Shown: positions 34,507-43,701, counted from the first letter of the stretch. The stretch: DNA of 64,000 nt from Acinetobacter amyesii (GCF_002018365.1 NZ_MVKX01000008.1:124001-188000); one strand, 5' to 3'. Program-made: numbers and translations. Notes: generated from the sequence alone by a model not told the origin.

Positions 34507-34974
34507 GTTAATAATTGCATTTTTGTGAAGATTTGCTACAGGATTGCAAATTTGGTCTTATCTCTATGTATTTAAAAATTAATTTTTTTGATATGAACTT
34601 TTCTGTTTTTATTTATACAATTTTCTGAAATGGAACTAAATGATAATTTTCTCATTTAGCATAGAACAAATAAATCATGTTGATTATTTTTTAGCCGCAT
34701 TATCACATTGTGCAACTTAAACTAAAAACCCATGTCTATTACATGGGTTTTTATATTCTGCTTCCAACCGAGCTTTTATTTAAAGCAAGGTACAAAATGT
34801 ACAGTTAACTTTTAATCATTGAAGACTTTACTAACACCATACTGACCATACATCCTTATTGCCAATAAGCATGTATTTCATAACAAACACCTACTGCTTT
34901 CTGATCTATATCTTCTATTCAGACTGGCTATACAGCATGAGTGATGAATATGTACTCAAACGATTTGGTTGAAA
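34507..34974. other. Intergenic region upstream of the siderophore operon
   Basis: A+T-rich; it holds the -35 region of the acbA promoter and the terminator at 34724-34753. No coding frame of note is present. Confidence 0.5.
34724..34753. terminator. Strong intrinsic terminator
   Basis: AAAAACCCATGT and ACATGGGTTTTT form a 12-bp stem with a 5-base loop and T-runs on both strands. It lies 220 bases downstream of the small minus-strand gene at 34975 and insulates the siderophore promoter. Confidence 0.8.
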
Positions 34975-35244
34975 TCAATCAATTGATTTAACAACCCAAT
35001 CCAAAAACTTGTGCTTATCAAAAAAGTCAGGCGCAGCATTCGCAAATACACTTTTTTCTCTGTTGTTAAAGATTCCTTTGTAATAAAAAGACCTATCTGC
35101 GGTAAATTTTGACTCATCCCCTTCATGCAATTCTCTAAAGAAGATCGATAACTGCATAAATCGACTTTTAGACGCTAAACCATGTTTTTCTAATACAAAA
35201 TTATAGATTTGCTCAATAATCGCTTTCGAATTTGAATAAGGCAT
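34975..35244 (-). CDS. Small uncharacterised protein
   Basis: 89 residues, 'MPYSNSKAIIEQIYNFVLEK' at the start and no signal peptide or membrane helix. Many Phe residues in the second half (FFRELHEG, FYYKGIFNNREK, DFFDKHKF) suggest a compact fold. AGAGA precedes the ATG. I do not recognise it and it has no informative neighbour. Confidence 0.55.
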   Translation of the reverse strand: MPYSNSKAIIEQIYNFVLEKHGLASKSRFMQLSIFFRELHEGDESKFTADRSFYYKGIFNNREKSVFANAAPDFFDKHKFLDWVVKSID

Positions 35245-35601
35245 TTTGTTGTCTCTTTATTAGATCGCACTTTCAAACTACAGCTTTTAAATTAAAATAC
35301 AACTATTTTAGTCGGATTTTAAATACCTATTTTTTATAGGTATTTTTTACGTTTAAATATAATTAAGCACTGTTAATGAATGAGCCTCTAACATGAAGTT
35401 TTACTAAATTTTGCTTCTGTAGTCACATATGTTTTACATTTTTCAAAGCTAAAACCGAAACAACAAAAGTGTAGTCTTAGCTAGAACTTCCAAATTATAA
35501 ATAATCAGTTGAAGTGAAATGAGCCGTATTAGTATGTACAAAATACGTATTAACCAAGATTAAAATGTTAAAAGTTTTAGCTGAACAAGGAATTCACCTA
35601 G
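35245..35601. other. Intergenic region between divergent small genes
   Basis: Very A+T-rich. It contains a terminator-like hairpin at 35321-35348 that no annotated upstream plus-strand gene explains, plus the promoter of the lipoprotein gene. No coding frame is credible. Confidence 0.45.
35321..35348 (+). terminator. Orphan terminator-like hairpin
   Basis: AAATACCTAT and ATAGGTATTT with a T5 loop and a following TTT. On the plus strand there is no gene between it and 34754, so it may end a short non-coding transcript or simply act on the minus strand. Confidence 0.5.
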
Positions 35602-36093
35602 ATGCATAACAAAATTTTAAAGTTTATAAGTTTTCTCATTTTTAGCAGTATTTTAACAACAGGATGTAAATCTTCACCGTCTCCTCAGCAAGAATTAGAT
35701 GTACAGGCAAATTTTTTCCCGTCTATGTTGAGAATTGATGGAAATCTCTTTGCCCTTGCGAATCAAACACCTCCTAATGATTTAACTATGGAATTATTTA
35801 AATCAACACTACTCAAAGCAACTATGTTGAGAAAATACGAAGTTGAAGCCAAAAATAATTTTAGTTTAGAAAAAAATAGAAATCCAATTGAGCTGAATTC
35901 AATGTGTTTGATGACAAAATTTCTTCTAAATAAATCATATATTCAAAAAGCTAATCTCAATCCTGAATTTTATGAAGATATTTACGGCTGGATTACAACA
36001 AAGAATAGTTCTTGGGAAAACTTACTTAAAGAGACTAAACCCGGAGAGTTCGAATATTCATGTGTGATTTCTCCTTCAAATATCCCCAATTAA
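35602..36093 (+). CDS. Putative lipoprotein, unknown function
   Basis: 163 residues with a lipoprotein signal: a hydrophobic helix (about 8-19) ending in the lipobox 'LTTGC', Cys22 being the lipidated residue. The residue after Cys is Lys, compatible with outer-membrane sorting. The mature part is mainly helical, with no recognised domain. AAGGA precedes the ATG. The gene is isolated. Confidence 0.65.
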   Translation: MHNKILKFISFLIFSSILTTGCKSSPSPQQELDVQANFFPSMLRIDGNLFALANQTPPNDLTMELFKSTLLKATMLRKYEVEAKNNFSLEKNRNPIELNSMCLMTKFLLNKSYIQKANLNPEFYEDIYGWITTKNSSWENLLKETKPGEFEYSCVISPSNIPN

Positions 36094-36205
36094 GATGCGA
36101 CATCGAACCACAAAGCCGCTCAATGCTGCTTCTGTTATTTTATAAATTTTGAAGTGGAAGGTATTCCCTCTAAATTCACTTAAATTTAAGTAGGCAAAAA
36201 CGCAT

Positions 36206-36673
36206 TTAGACATCTATCACATCAGCAAATTTTGCACCCAAAACTTTTGCTAAATCTTCGGGTTTTAAACCAATATCCAAACCACGCTTACCGCCACTCA
36301 CATAGATTTTAGCTAAGTTTTGCGCAGAAGTATCGATCACAGTTTTTAAGCCTTTTTTCTGTCCAACTGGACTAATACCACCAACCAAATAACCGGTTAA
36401 ACGCTCTGCATCTTTTGGGTCAGCCATTTTGAGTTTTTTACAGCCAAATGCTGTAGCCACTTTTTTCAAATTCAGCTGAAACTCCACAGGCAATACGGCA
36501 ACAAAGTAATTTTTATCGTCCGTAACCATCAATGTTTTAAAGACTTCTTCGACCGTTAAACCAAGTTTTTCCGCAGCTTCCAAACCAAAACTTTTTGCTT
36601 CTGGGTCATGATCATATTCATGAATTGTAAAGTCGATTTTATTAGATTTTAAGAGTTTACATGCAGGTGTCAT
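36206..36673 (-). CDS. ybaK: Cys-tRNA(Pro) deacylase (YbaK/EbsC)
   Basis: About 155 residues, very close to YbaK: '[15 protein letters not shown]' at the start, '[16 protein letters not shown]' in the middle and '[14 protein letters not shown]' near the end. It hydrolyses mischarged Cys-tRNA(Pro) and so edits prolyl-tRNA synthetase errors. The ATG at 36673 fits the family start; a TTG at 36700 would add nine residues. The substrate-pocket Lys is within '[11 protein letters not shown]'. Confidence 0.93.
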   Translation of the reverse strand: MTPACKLLKSNKIDFTIHEYDHDPEAKSFGLEAAEKLGLTVEEVFKTLMVTDDKNYFVAVLPVEFQLNLKKVATAFGCKKLKMADPKDAERLTGYLVGGISPVGQKKGLKTVIDTSAQNLAKIYVSGGKRGLDIGLKPEDLAKVLGAKFADVIDV

Positions 36674-36827
36674 TGCTTTTTCGTCATTCCATTCGGACAA
36701 CTAGGAAAACTCGATTATAAGCCTATTCTAGAAAGACCTGCGAACACTTTTATATTTTTCATGAACATGACTTGTGCAATAAGTTTGAGTTGAATACATT
36801 TAAACAAAGCAAAAATTTCAAAAAAAT

Positions 36828-37721
36828 ATGACAACGCTGACTCAAGACCTCATCCAATTATTATCTGTAGTACCCAAAGATCAGGGCTACTTTTTAGCAC
36901 AAAGTAAACCTCTGTTTGGTGACCATATTTTTGGTGGACAATTACTTGCTCAGAGCATAGTCAGTGCATCCTTTACCTGTACACTCCCACTCCACTCTTT
37001 ACATGCCAACTTTATTTCTGCGGGTCTTGCAAATTATCCCGTATTATTTAAAGTCGAAAATTTACGTGATAGCCATAGTTTTTCCACTCGACAAGTGACC
37101 GCCATACAGCATGGCAAACCAATATATATGGTGATGTTGTCCTATATGAATAACGAAATGGGTATGCAGTATCAAATACCTGAACCAGATCTGATCCAAC
37201 AGTTTCCACCAAGTAAGCTCAAAGAGGAGCAATTCTATAAAGCACAAATCCAATCATCTATTTCACCTGAATATCTATCCACATTTTTACAGCCTTTTCA
37301 GCTTATATCTAAACCAATTGAATACGTGCTGACAGATTTTCCACTGTCCGATAAAGCTTCTGTCTTAAATCAAAATCAATATGCAGAATATTTAAAACTC
37401 CATGATGCCTTGGATGCACAATTTGACCAACTTCATATACATCAAGCCATTGCAGCATATTATTCAGACTATAATTTATATTCAACGGCGCTCAAAACTC
37501 ATGGTTTAAATTATCTGTCTCCTGAACTCATCGCAACCAGCCTTGATCATTCGATGTATTTTCATCATGCCTTTAGGGTAGATGATTGGGTTTTCTATGA
37601 AATGAATACCACCCGAACCTCCCAATCACGTGGGCTTACTCATGGGCAAATGTGGCAAAATGGAAAATTAGTTGCAAGTACTACACAAGAAAACTTAATG
37701 CGTTATACAGGCAAATCTTGA
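36828..37721 (+). CDS. tesB: Acyl-CoA thioesterase II (TesB-like)
   Basis: 297 residues, a double hotdog-fold thioesterase. 'FGGQLLAQSIVSAS' and 'LHSLHANFISAG' in the first half and 'ATSLDHSMYFHHAFRVDDW' with 'SRGLTHGQMW' in the second match TesB; the Asp of 'LDHSMYFH' and the following Thr/Gln residues form its active site. It hydrolyses medium- and long-chain acyl-CoA. The start has no obvious ribosome-binding site. Confidence 0.9.
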   Translation: MTTLTQDLIQLLSVVPKDQGYFLAQSKPLFGDHIFGGQLLAQSIVSASFTCTLPLHSLHANFISAGLANYPVLFKVENLRDSHSFSTRQVTAIQHGKPIYMVMLSYMNNEMGMQYQIPEPDLIQQFPPSKLKEEQFYKAQIQSSISPEYLSTFLQPFQLISKPIEYVLTDFPLSDKASVLNQNQYAEYLKLHDALDAQFDQLHIHQAIAAYYSDYNLYSTALKTHGLNYLSPELIATSLDHSMYFHHAFRVDDWVFYEMNTTRTSQSRGLTHGQMWQNGKLVASTTQENLMRYTGKS

Positions 37722-37751
37722 GCCCTGTGACAATCTTTAACATTCAAATTC

Positions 37752-37779
37752 TTGTTAAGTTAAGCATCCAGCGTATAAA
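37752..37779 (+). promoter_or_regulatory. Candidate promoter of the Ynb-like operon
   Basis: TTGTTA (37752-37757), a 16-base spacer and TATAAA (37774-37779), 32 bases before the first start codon. Both hexamers are near consensus, suggesting a constitutive sigma-70 promoter. Confidence 0.45.
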
Positions 37780-37811
37780 ATTCATGCAAATCATACCGCT
37801 ATAACAATAAT

Positions 37812-38447
37812 ATGCCTTCGATCTACCAGCTTAAGCCTGCATTTCAAAACTTACTGCGACCTTTGGTTAAATCACTTCATCATCTTGGTATTACAGCAAA
37901 TCAAGTAACACTACTGGCAATGTTCATTTCGCTAGCTGTAGCATTTTTTATTTATATCTATTTCTCTCACAACGGTATTGGCATTTTACTGTTGATTTTC
38001 CCCGTGTGGATGCTTATTCGAATGGGCTTCAATGCCATAGATGGCATGCTGGCACGTGAGTTCAACCAACAATCCAAACTCGGTGCTTTTTATAATGAAT
38101 TATGTGATGTGATTTCCGACTCAGCACTCTATTTTAGTTTAATTTGTTTTGCTTTTATTCAAGCCGAACTGCTAATTTTGACCTGTTTTCTCGCCATACT
38201 TGCTGAATATACAGGTGTGATGGCGCCATTACTGGGTCAAGAACGTCGTTACGATGGTCCAATGGGAAAAAGTGACCGTGCTTTTGTATTTAGCATCATC
38301 TGTATCGTGATCGTGACTTCTTCTATATTTAACTTCGGTTTAAATACACTGTCTCTTATCTGTAATTGTATTTTGATTATTATCATCTTTTTATTATTTA
38401 TCACGATTTATAACCGCATTAAAAATAGCATTATCAACCCACAATAA
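37812..38447 (+). CDS. ynbA: CDP-alcohol phosphatidyltransferase-family protein (YnbA-like)
   Basis: A 211-residue membrane protein. The CDP-alcohol transferase motif is present in outline but two acidic positions differ: Asn74-x2-Asp77-Gly78-x2-Ala81-Arg82-x8-Gly91-x3-Asn95-x3-Asp99, where the family norm is Asp at 74 and 95. From memory, E. coli YnbA shares these Asn residues, so this is a subfamily trait rather than decay. Enzymes of the family swap CMP of CDP-diacylglycerol for a polar alcohol. It opens a six-gene operon whose other members also act on lipids. The alcohol acceptor is unknown. Confidence 0.8.
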   Translation: MPSIYQLKPAFQNLLRPLVKSLHHLGITANQVTLLAMFISLAVAFFIYIYFSHNGIGILLLIFPVWMLIRMGFNAIDGMLAREFNQQSKLGAFYNELCDVISDSALYFSLICFAFIQAELLILTCFLAILAEYTGVMAPLLGQERRYDGPMGKSDRAFVFSIICIVIVTSSIFNFGLNTLSLICNCILIIIIFLLFITIYNRIKNSIINPQ

Positions 38448-38494
38448 ATTTCATTTTTGATCGTCAGTCGATTCATTATTTTGAGAACAACACA

Positions 38495-40249
38495 ATGTAT
38501 AACAATACTCAGCATACCTTTACGAGCCATGATGGAACATCCTTGTTTTATCAACACTGGGAAAATAGCAATTTAAAAAACAACCGCAAGAAAAAAGCAG
38601 TGATTTTATTTCATCGTGGCCATGAACATTCGGGACGAATGGCGCATTTGGTCAATGAATTGAATTTGCCTGATTTTGATTTTTTCGCTTGGGATGCGCG
38701 AGGACACGGTAATACACCCGGTGAACGTGGTGATGCTCCTAGTTTTTCCGCATGCGTTCAAGACATTCAATATTTTGTTCAGCATATTGAACAGACTTAC
38801 CAAATCCGATCAGAAAATATAGCAATTGTAGCTCAAAGCGTTGGCGCTGTTTTAGCCGCGACATGGGTGCATGATTATGCCCCTAAAATCCGTGCTTTAT
38901 GCCTTGCCTCGCCTGCATTTGACATCAAACTCTATGTGCCTTTTGCAAAACCAGGCTTAACACTCCTCAACAAATTCGCTGGCAACTTTTTTATTAATAG
39001 TTATGTCAAAGCCAAAATGTTGACGCACGATACTGCACGTGCGCAGAGTTATGACACTGACCCGCAAATCGCTCGGGCCATATCAGTCCGGATGCTGCTG
39101 GGTCTATATGCAGCGTCAGATCGAATCGTTAAAGATGCACAAAATATTTTTGTTCCTACTCAAGTCTTATGTTCAGGATCTGACTTCGTGGTGCATCAAA
39201 AACCACAATTGGCGTTTTATCAAAAACTCCCACATCCAATGAAGGAATTTCACGTCTTAGACGGTTTTTATCATGATACTTTGGGTGAAAAACATCGAAA
39301 AATCGCCACAGATAAAATCCATCGCTTTATTCAACAATGTTTTAAACAACCATATTCCGCACCTAAACTTTTAGATGCCGATAAAATTGGCCCAAGCTGT
39401 GCAGTTGCTGAAACTTTAAGTTCAACGCTTCCAAAACATTCTTTAAAACATGCATTTTGGAGCTTAACCAAACAAAATCTTAAAATTGGTAGTCTCTTTT
39501 CCAAGGGTTTAAAAATTGGTGAAGTGACAGGATATGACTCTGGCAGCACCTTAGATTTTGTCTATCGTGATCAATCAGAAAGCCAAAATGCTCTCGGTAA
39601 AATCATCGATCGACAATATTTAAATGCGATCGGTTGGCGTGGTATTCGCGTTAGAAAACAAAATATTGAAGCATTATTAACGAAATATGTCTCTAAATTA
39701 AATGATGCTCAACACGCAGTACGGATTATGGATATTGCAGCAGGCCATGGCCGATATATTTTAGATGCCGTACAAAAACTGCCTGAGCAGCCTGAATCCA
39801 TCCTGCTCAGAGACTATAGCTCGATCAATGTACAAGCGGGTCAAGCAATGATTGAGCAAAGAGGTTTTAGCCAGATTGCCAAATTTGTAGAAGCGGATGC
39901 ATTTGATACCACTTCTTTAGCCAGTGTTGAACCTAAACCCACTCTAGCCGTGGTCTCAGGTTTATACGAATTATTTAGTGATAATGATTTACTTAGACAG
40001 TCCTTATCCGGCTTAAGCCAGGCCATTGAGAAAGATGGTTATCTCATCTACACAGGTCAAATTTGGCATCCGCAACAAGAGTTTATCGCCCGTGCTCTGA
40101 CCTCACATCGCCAAGGAGATGCATGGGTCATGCGTTTACGCTCACAAGCAGAAATGGATGCCCTGGTTGAGCAAGCAGGATTCAAGAAAATCGATCAAGT
40201 TATTGATGAGTTTGGTATTTTCACCGTTTCCGTTGCACAAAAAATTTAA
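38495..40249 (+). CDS. ynbC: Alpha/beta hydrolase - methyltransferase fusion (YnbC-like)
   Basis: 584 residues in two domains. The N-terminal part (about 1-285) is a monoacylglycerol-lipase-like hydrolase: 'DARGHGNTPGERG' and nucleophile Ser115 in 'VAQSVGAV', then 'ASPAFDIKLYVPFA' and a closing 'GFYHDTLGE' with the His. The C-terminal part (about 370-584) is a class I SAM methyltransferase with 'MDIAAGHGR' (412-420). The same fusion is encoded by E. coli ynbC. Likely jobs are trimming an acyl chain and methylating a lipid or its head group. It lies 48 bases after the YnbA-like gene. Confidence 0.8.
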   Translation: MYNNTQHTFTSHDGTSLFYQHWENSNLKNNRKKKAVILFHRGHEHSGRMAHLVNELNLPDFDFFAWDARGHGNTPGERGDAPSFSACVQDIQYFVQHIEQTYQIRSENIAIVAQSVGAVLAATWVHDYAPKIRALCLASPAFDIKLYVPFAKPGLTLLNKFAGNFFINSYVKAKMLTHDTARAQSYDTDPQIARAISVRMLLGLYAASDRIVKDAQNIFVPTQVLCSGSDFVVHQKPQLAFYQKLPHPMKEFHVLDGFYHDTLGEKHRKIATDKIHRFIQQCFKQPYSAPKLLDADKIGPSCAVAETLSSTLPKHSLKHAFWSLTKQNLKIGSLFSKGLKIGEVTGYDSGSTLDFVYRDQSESQNALGKIIDRQYLNAIGWRGIRVRKQNIEALLTKYVSKLNDAQHAVRIMDIAAGHGRYILDAVQKLPEQPESILLRDYSSINVQAGQAMIEQRGFSQIAKFVEADAFDTTSLASVEPKPTLAVVSGLYELFSDNDLLRQSLSGLSQAIEKDGYLIYTGQIWHPQQEFIARALTSHRQGDAWVMRLRSQAEMDALVEQAGFKKIDQVIDEFGIFTVSVAQKI

Positions 40250-40267
40250 GCTTGGACGGTCAATCTT

Positions 40268-41620
40268 ATGCATAAACTGGATACGGAAACAGGAACTTGG
40301 AAATACGGCCTACTGTGTTTGGCATTTCTGGCACCTTTTTTCTTCTTAAGTTATGGTTTTGCCAATCAATACGCTGCTGGCTTAGCTTCTGTTCCTATTA
40401 TCGTCTTTGAATGGGAAAAATATATTCCACTTTGGCCATGGAGTATTGTGCCTTATTGGTCGATTGATCTGTTCTATGGATTGTCTTTATTACTTTGTTG
40501 GAATAAGTTTGAATTAAAACAACATGTCCTGCGACTATTTTCGGCACAAATCCTTTCAATCAGCTGTTTTCTACTTTTTCCGCTACGCTTTAGCTTTGAA
40601 CGCCCCGAACTCACAGGTTTTTTCGGGTTGTGGTTTGATGTCTTGATGGGTTTTGATAAACCCTTCAATCAAGCACCTTCCCTGCACATTGTACTACTGG
40701 TGATTCTTTGGGATTTTTACCGTCGGCATAGCAAAGGCAAACTAAAATATCTGGTAGATGGTTGGTCCTTTTTGATCGGTCTCTCGGTTCTAAGCACTTG
40801 GCAGCACCATTTTATAGATATCCCAACGGGTTTATTGGTCGGCGCCTTATGTTTATGGCTTTTCCCGATGGCTGGCTCTGCGCCATGGGTTCAAAATAAA
40901 CAAAGTCGGCTAAGTTTAAAGCACATTAAAATCGGCATCCTTTATCTGTTTGCTGCCTTATTTTGTAGCGCAATCGCACATGCAAAAGGTTGGTGGCTTT
41001 GGCTGCTCTATCCTGCAAGCAGTCTGCTTTTAGTTTCGTTTGCATATTTATTCAATCGCCCCCATTTTTTTCAAAAACTCAGTCATGGTGATATGACCAT
41101 TGCTGCAAAAATATTGTTTGCGCCTTACTTTGTATTTGCTTGGATCAATAGCCGAATCTGGACCTATCGCCATCCAGAAGATTCTAAAATCATCAAAATC
41201 AATCAGAGTTATATTTATTTAGGTCGCTATCCGTCCAAACAGGTCATGCAACAATATGATGCTTTACTCGATTGTTGCGCAGAATTACCCACTTATCCAA
41301 AGTGCTCCTATGCTCAAAACTTGAGTTTAGACCTGATTCCTTTACAGGCCAATCAGCTGCATAACGCTGTAGAGTCTTTAGAACTACTCTTGAAATCTAA
41401 CAACAATGATGAAGCACAAAACATCTTGGTCTTCTGTGCTTTGGGATATTCACGAAGTAGTGCTGTAGTTGCCGCATTATTATTGAAACAACATCCTGAA
41501 TATTCAGTCGAAGATGTTTTACGAATTATTCGCCATAACCGTCCTTGGGTTGTTCTTAAAGCACCGCAAATAAAACATTTAAATACATATCGTTTGAAAC
41601 TTAAAGGACTTGCACCATGA
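40268..41620 (+). CDS. ynbD: PAP2 - dual-specificity phosphatase fusion, membrane protein (YnbD-like)
   Basis: 450 residues. The first 300 carry several hydrophobic helices with a PAP2-like active site ('QAPSLHIVLL' near residue 139 and 'STWQHHFIDIPTG' near 180), as in inositol-phosphorylceramide-synthase-type lipid phosphatases. The C-terminal 140 residues form a dual-specificity-like phosphatase with Cys390-x5-Arg396 ('FCALGYSRSS'). E. coli YnbD has the same two-phosphatase layout. It could remove phosphate from a PGP-like or PIP-like intermediate. The start lies 19 bases after the hydrolase gene and the stop overlaps the next gene by four bases. Confidence 0.8.
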   Translation: MHKLDTETGTWKYGLLCLAFLAPFFFLSYGFANQYAAGLASVPIIVFEWEKYIPLWPWSIVPYWSIDLFYGLSLLLCWNKFELKQHVLRLFSAQILSISCFLLFPLRFSFERPELTGFFGLWFDVLMGFDKPFNQAPSLHIVLLVILWDFYRRHSKGKLKYLVDGWSFLIGLSVLSTWQHHFIDIPTGLLVGALCLWLFPMAGSAPWVQNKQSRLSLKHIKIGILYLFAALFCSAIAHAKGWWLWLLYPASSLLLVSFAYLFNRPHFFQKLSHGDMTIAAKILFAPYFVFAWINSRIWTYRHPEDSKIIKINQSYIYLGRYPSKQVMQQYDALLDCCAELPTYPKCSYAQNLSLDLIPLQANQLHNAVESLELLLKSNNNDEAQNILVFCALGYSRSSAVVAALLLKQHPEYSVEDVLRIIRHNRPWVVLKAPQIKHLNTYRLKLKGLAP

Positions 41621-42045
41621 ATTTACAACTTGTGGTGCTGTCAAAGTTGTTGCAATCTACCACAGGGTTGCTCATCTCAGCTTATGTGGCAGCGATTCTC
41701 ACGCTCTGGCTCATCATCCAGTTTGGCAATGTGATGCTATTCGATTTGCTATATGTATTAATTTGTCTAGTGTTGCTCGGAATACAACATTATTTAAGCT
41801 TGAGAATCAAATTTGATTCGGCACTTTTAGCCACTGTCGCTGAATGCAGCCAAACTCAAAGCCTAGAACAAACCACCAAAGAGTTGGACTTAAGTTTAAT
41901 TAACCTAAAATTAATGCCTGCAAATAAATGTGGTCGTGCATGGGAGCTACGTGAATTAGGTTGTCTAGCTTTATTTAAATTGCAGATCGTAGTCCTTTGC
42001 TTGCAATACTTCGCTTTCATCTGCATATTTTTACTGTATAAATAA
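41617..42045 (+). CDS. Uncharacterised membrane protein in the Ynb-like operon
   Basis: 142 residues with hydrophobic helices near 15-35 and 40-60, a polar middle and a last helix at about 118-140. I do not recognise a family. It overlaps the phosphatase gene by four bases and is followed 20 bases later by the acyltransferase gene, so it belongs to the operon. It may be an accessory subunit that holds the enzymes together; that is inference. Confidence 0.65.
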   Translation: MNLQLVVLSKLLQSTTGLLISAYVAAILTLWLIIQFGNVMLFDLLYVLICLVLLGIQHYLSLRIKFDSALLATVAECSQTQSLEQTTKELDLSLINLKLMPANKCGRAWELRELGCLALFKLQIVVLCLQYFAFICIFLLYK

Positions 42046-42064
42046 TTCACAATAATTTGAAGCT

Positions 42065-42757
42065 ATGCCAAATCCATTAGACACTTCAGGGAATGCTCAC
42101 TCACCAATGAAAGGTAATTTTTTAAGCCGTTCAATTGCTCGCTATATTGCCTTTCTCACTCGTCGTGGTGCGCGGCTGCTCACGGGTGCGCGGAGTCTCT
42201 GGGTCGGGTGCAAACCGGTTATGAAACAGCGTATTTATTATGCAAATCATAATAGCCATATCGATTTTATTTTGCTTTGGTCATCACTGCCGACAGATCT
42301 CAGACGGAAGACACGTCCTGTAGCAGCATCGGATTATTGGTTAAAAGATGGCTTTCGACGTTTTCTCATTCAAGACACATTTACTGGCGTCACTATTCAG
42401 CGAAATCGAGAGCAAAATCAAGACCCCTTAGAACCGATCAAAACCGTATTAGCACAAGGTGACTCGATTATTTTCTTTCCTGAGGGTACTCGAAATTTAA
42501 ATGATGACGTTGAATTATTAGAGTTTAAAAGCGGCTTATTTCATCTCAAAAATCAATTTCCTGATGTTGAAATCGTACCGGTATGGATCTCAAATTTAAA
42601 ACGTGTCATGCCTAAAGGCGCGCTTATACCATTGCCATTATTATCTACCGTTATTTTTGGTAAGCCTTTAGAAGCCCATAATGAACACAGTAAAACTGAG
42701 TTTTTAAACTACGCTCAGGATGAATTACTCAAATTAAAAGCATTGGAGTATCAATAA
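42065..42757 (+). CDS. 1-acyl-sn-glycerol-3-phosphate acyltransferase-like (PlsC family)
   Basis: 230 residues with the PlsC signatures: 'ANHNSHIDF' near residue 60 (H-x4-D) and 'FPEGTRN' near 138, plus 'VPVWISNL' later. It would acylate a lysophospholipid or lysophosphatidic-acid-like acceptor. It overlaps the CdsA-like gene by one base (TAATG). This gene is an addition compared with the E. coli ynbABCD set. Confidence 0.87.
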   Translation: MPNPLDTSGNAHSPMKGNFLSRSIARYIAFLTRRGARLLTGARSLWVGCKPVMKQRIYYANHNSHIDFILLWSSLPTDLRRKTRPVAASDYWLKDGFRRFLIQDTFTGVTIQRNREQNQDPLEPIKTVLAQGDSIIFFPEGTRNLNDDVELLEFKSGLFHLKNQFPDVEIVPVWISNLKRVMPKGALIPLPLLSTVIFGKPLEAHNEHSKTEFLNYAQDELLKLKALEYQ

Positions 42758-43701
42758 TGGAATTCACCAATGCGCAAATGACCTATGTATTGTTTGGTAT
42801 CTTTGCGGTTATTTTGATTATTGCCTCAACCATTGGCTCCATCTTAAAATTTAAAGCGGGTTATGCACCTGCGCCAGTTATCGACAATTTAAATGCGCGG
42901 ATCAATGCATGGTGGGTCATGTTGTTGGTACTTGGTGTAGCAATTTCATTAGGCAAAATCGCCTTTGTGATCCTGTTTGCGTTGATTTCACTCTTTGCTT
43001 TACGTGAATTTATTAGTTTACTGCCGACCCGTCGCGGTGATTATCTTCCTTTGCTGATCGCTTTTTATTTTGTCATCCCTTACCAGTATTACTTGGTGTA
43101 TATCGACTGGTACGGGCTATATTCTATTTTTATTCCGCTGTATGTGTTTCTTCTTATCCCTATCGCTACACTCAAAGCCGAAGATACCACGCGTTTTTTG
43201 GAACGTAGCTCAAAAATTCAATGGGGTCTGATGATCAGCGTATTCTGTATTTCGCATGTGCCTGCGCTATTAAATCTTAAACTTCCCGGATTTGAAGGTG
43301 AAAAAATTTGGCTAGCGATCTGGCTGATCATGGTGGTACAAGCCTCCGATGTCTTGCAATATGTCTGTGGCAAGCTATTCGGAAAACACAAAGTCGCACC
43401 AATACTTTCACCATCTAAGACCGTTGAAGGTTTAATCGGAGGCATTGCTTTAGCCACTGCACTAGGTGTTGCTATGTCATGGCTTACACCCTTCAGCTAT
43501 CTACAGGCTGCATGTATTGGCTTTATTGTTTGTATATTTGGTTTCTTTGGTGGTCTTGTCATGTCAGCCATTAAACGCGATCGTGGTGTAAAAGATTGGG
43601 GACAACTCATCCAAGGCCATGGTGGCATGCTCGACCGAATTGATTCAATCTGCTTTTCTGCACCGATTTTTTTCCACATTTTGCGCTATTGGTGGTCTTA
43701 A
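42757..43701 (+). CDS. ynbB: Phosphatidate cytidylyltransferase-family protein (YnbB/CdsA-like)
   Basis: A 314-residue multi-helix membrane protein with the CdsA signature 'SPSKTVEGLIGG' near residue 217 and 'SAIKRDRGVKDWGQLIQGHG' and 'DRIDS' near the end. CdsA makes CDP-diacylglycerol from phosphatidate and CTP, the substrate of the YnbA-like protein in the same operon. The housekeeping cdsA normally lies beside uppS and dxr, which are not here, so this is a paralogue. It is the last gene of the operon. Confidence 0.87.
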   Translation: MEFTNAQMTYVLFGIFAVILIIASTIGSILKFKAGYAPAPVIDNLNARINAWWVMLLVLGVAISLGKIAFVILFALISLFALREFISLLPTRRGDYLPLLIAFYFVIPYQYYLVYIDWYGLYSIFIPLYVFLLIPIATLKAEDTTRFLERSSKIQWGLMISVFCISHVPALLNLKLPGFEGEKIWLAIWLIMVVQASDVLQYVCGKLFGKHKVAPILSPSKTVEGLIGGIALATALGVAMSWLTPFSYLQAACIGFIVCIFGFFGGLVMSAIKRDRGVKDWGQLIQGHGGMLDRIDSICFSAPIFFHILRYWWS

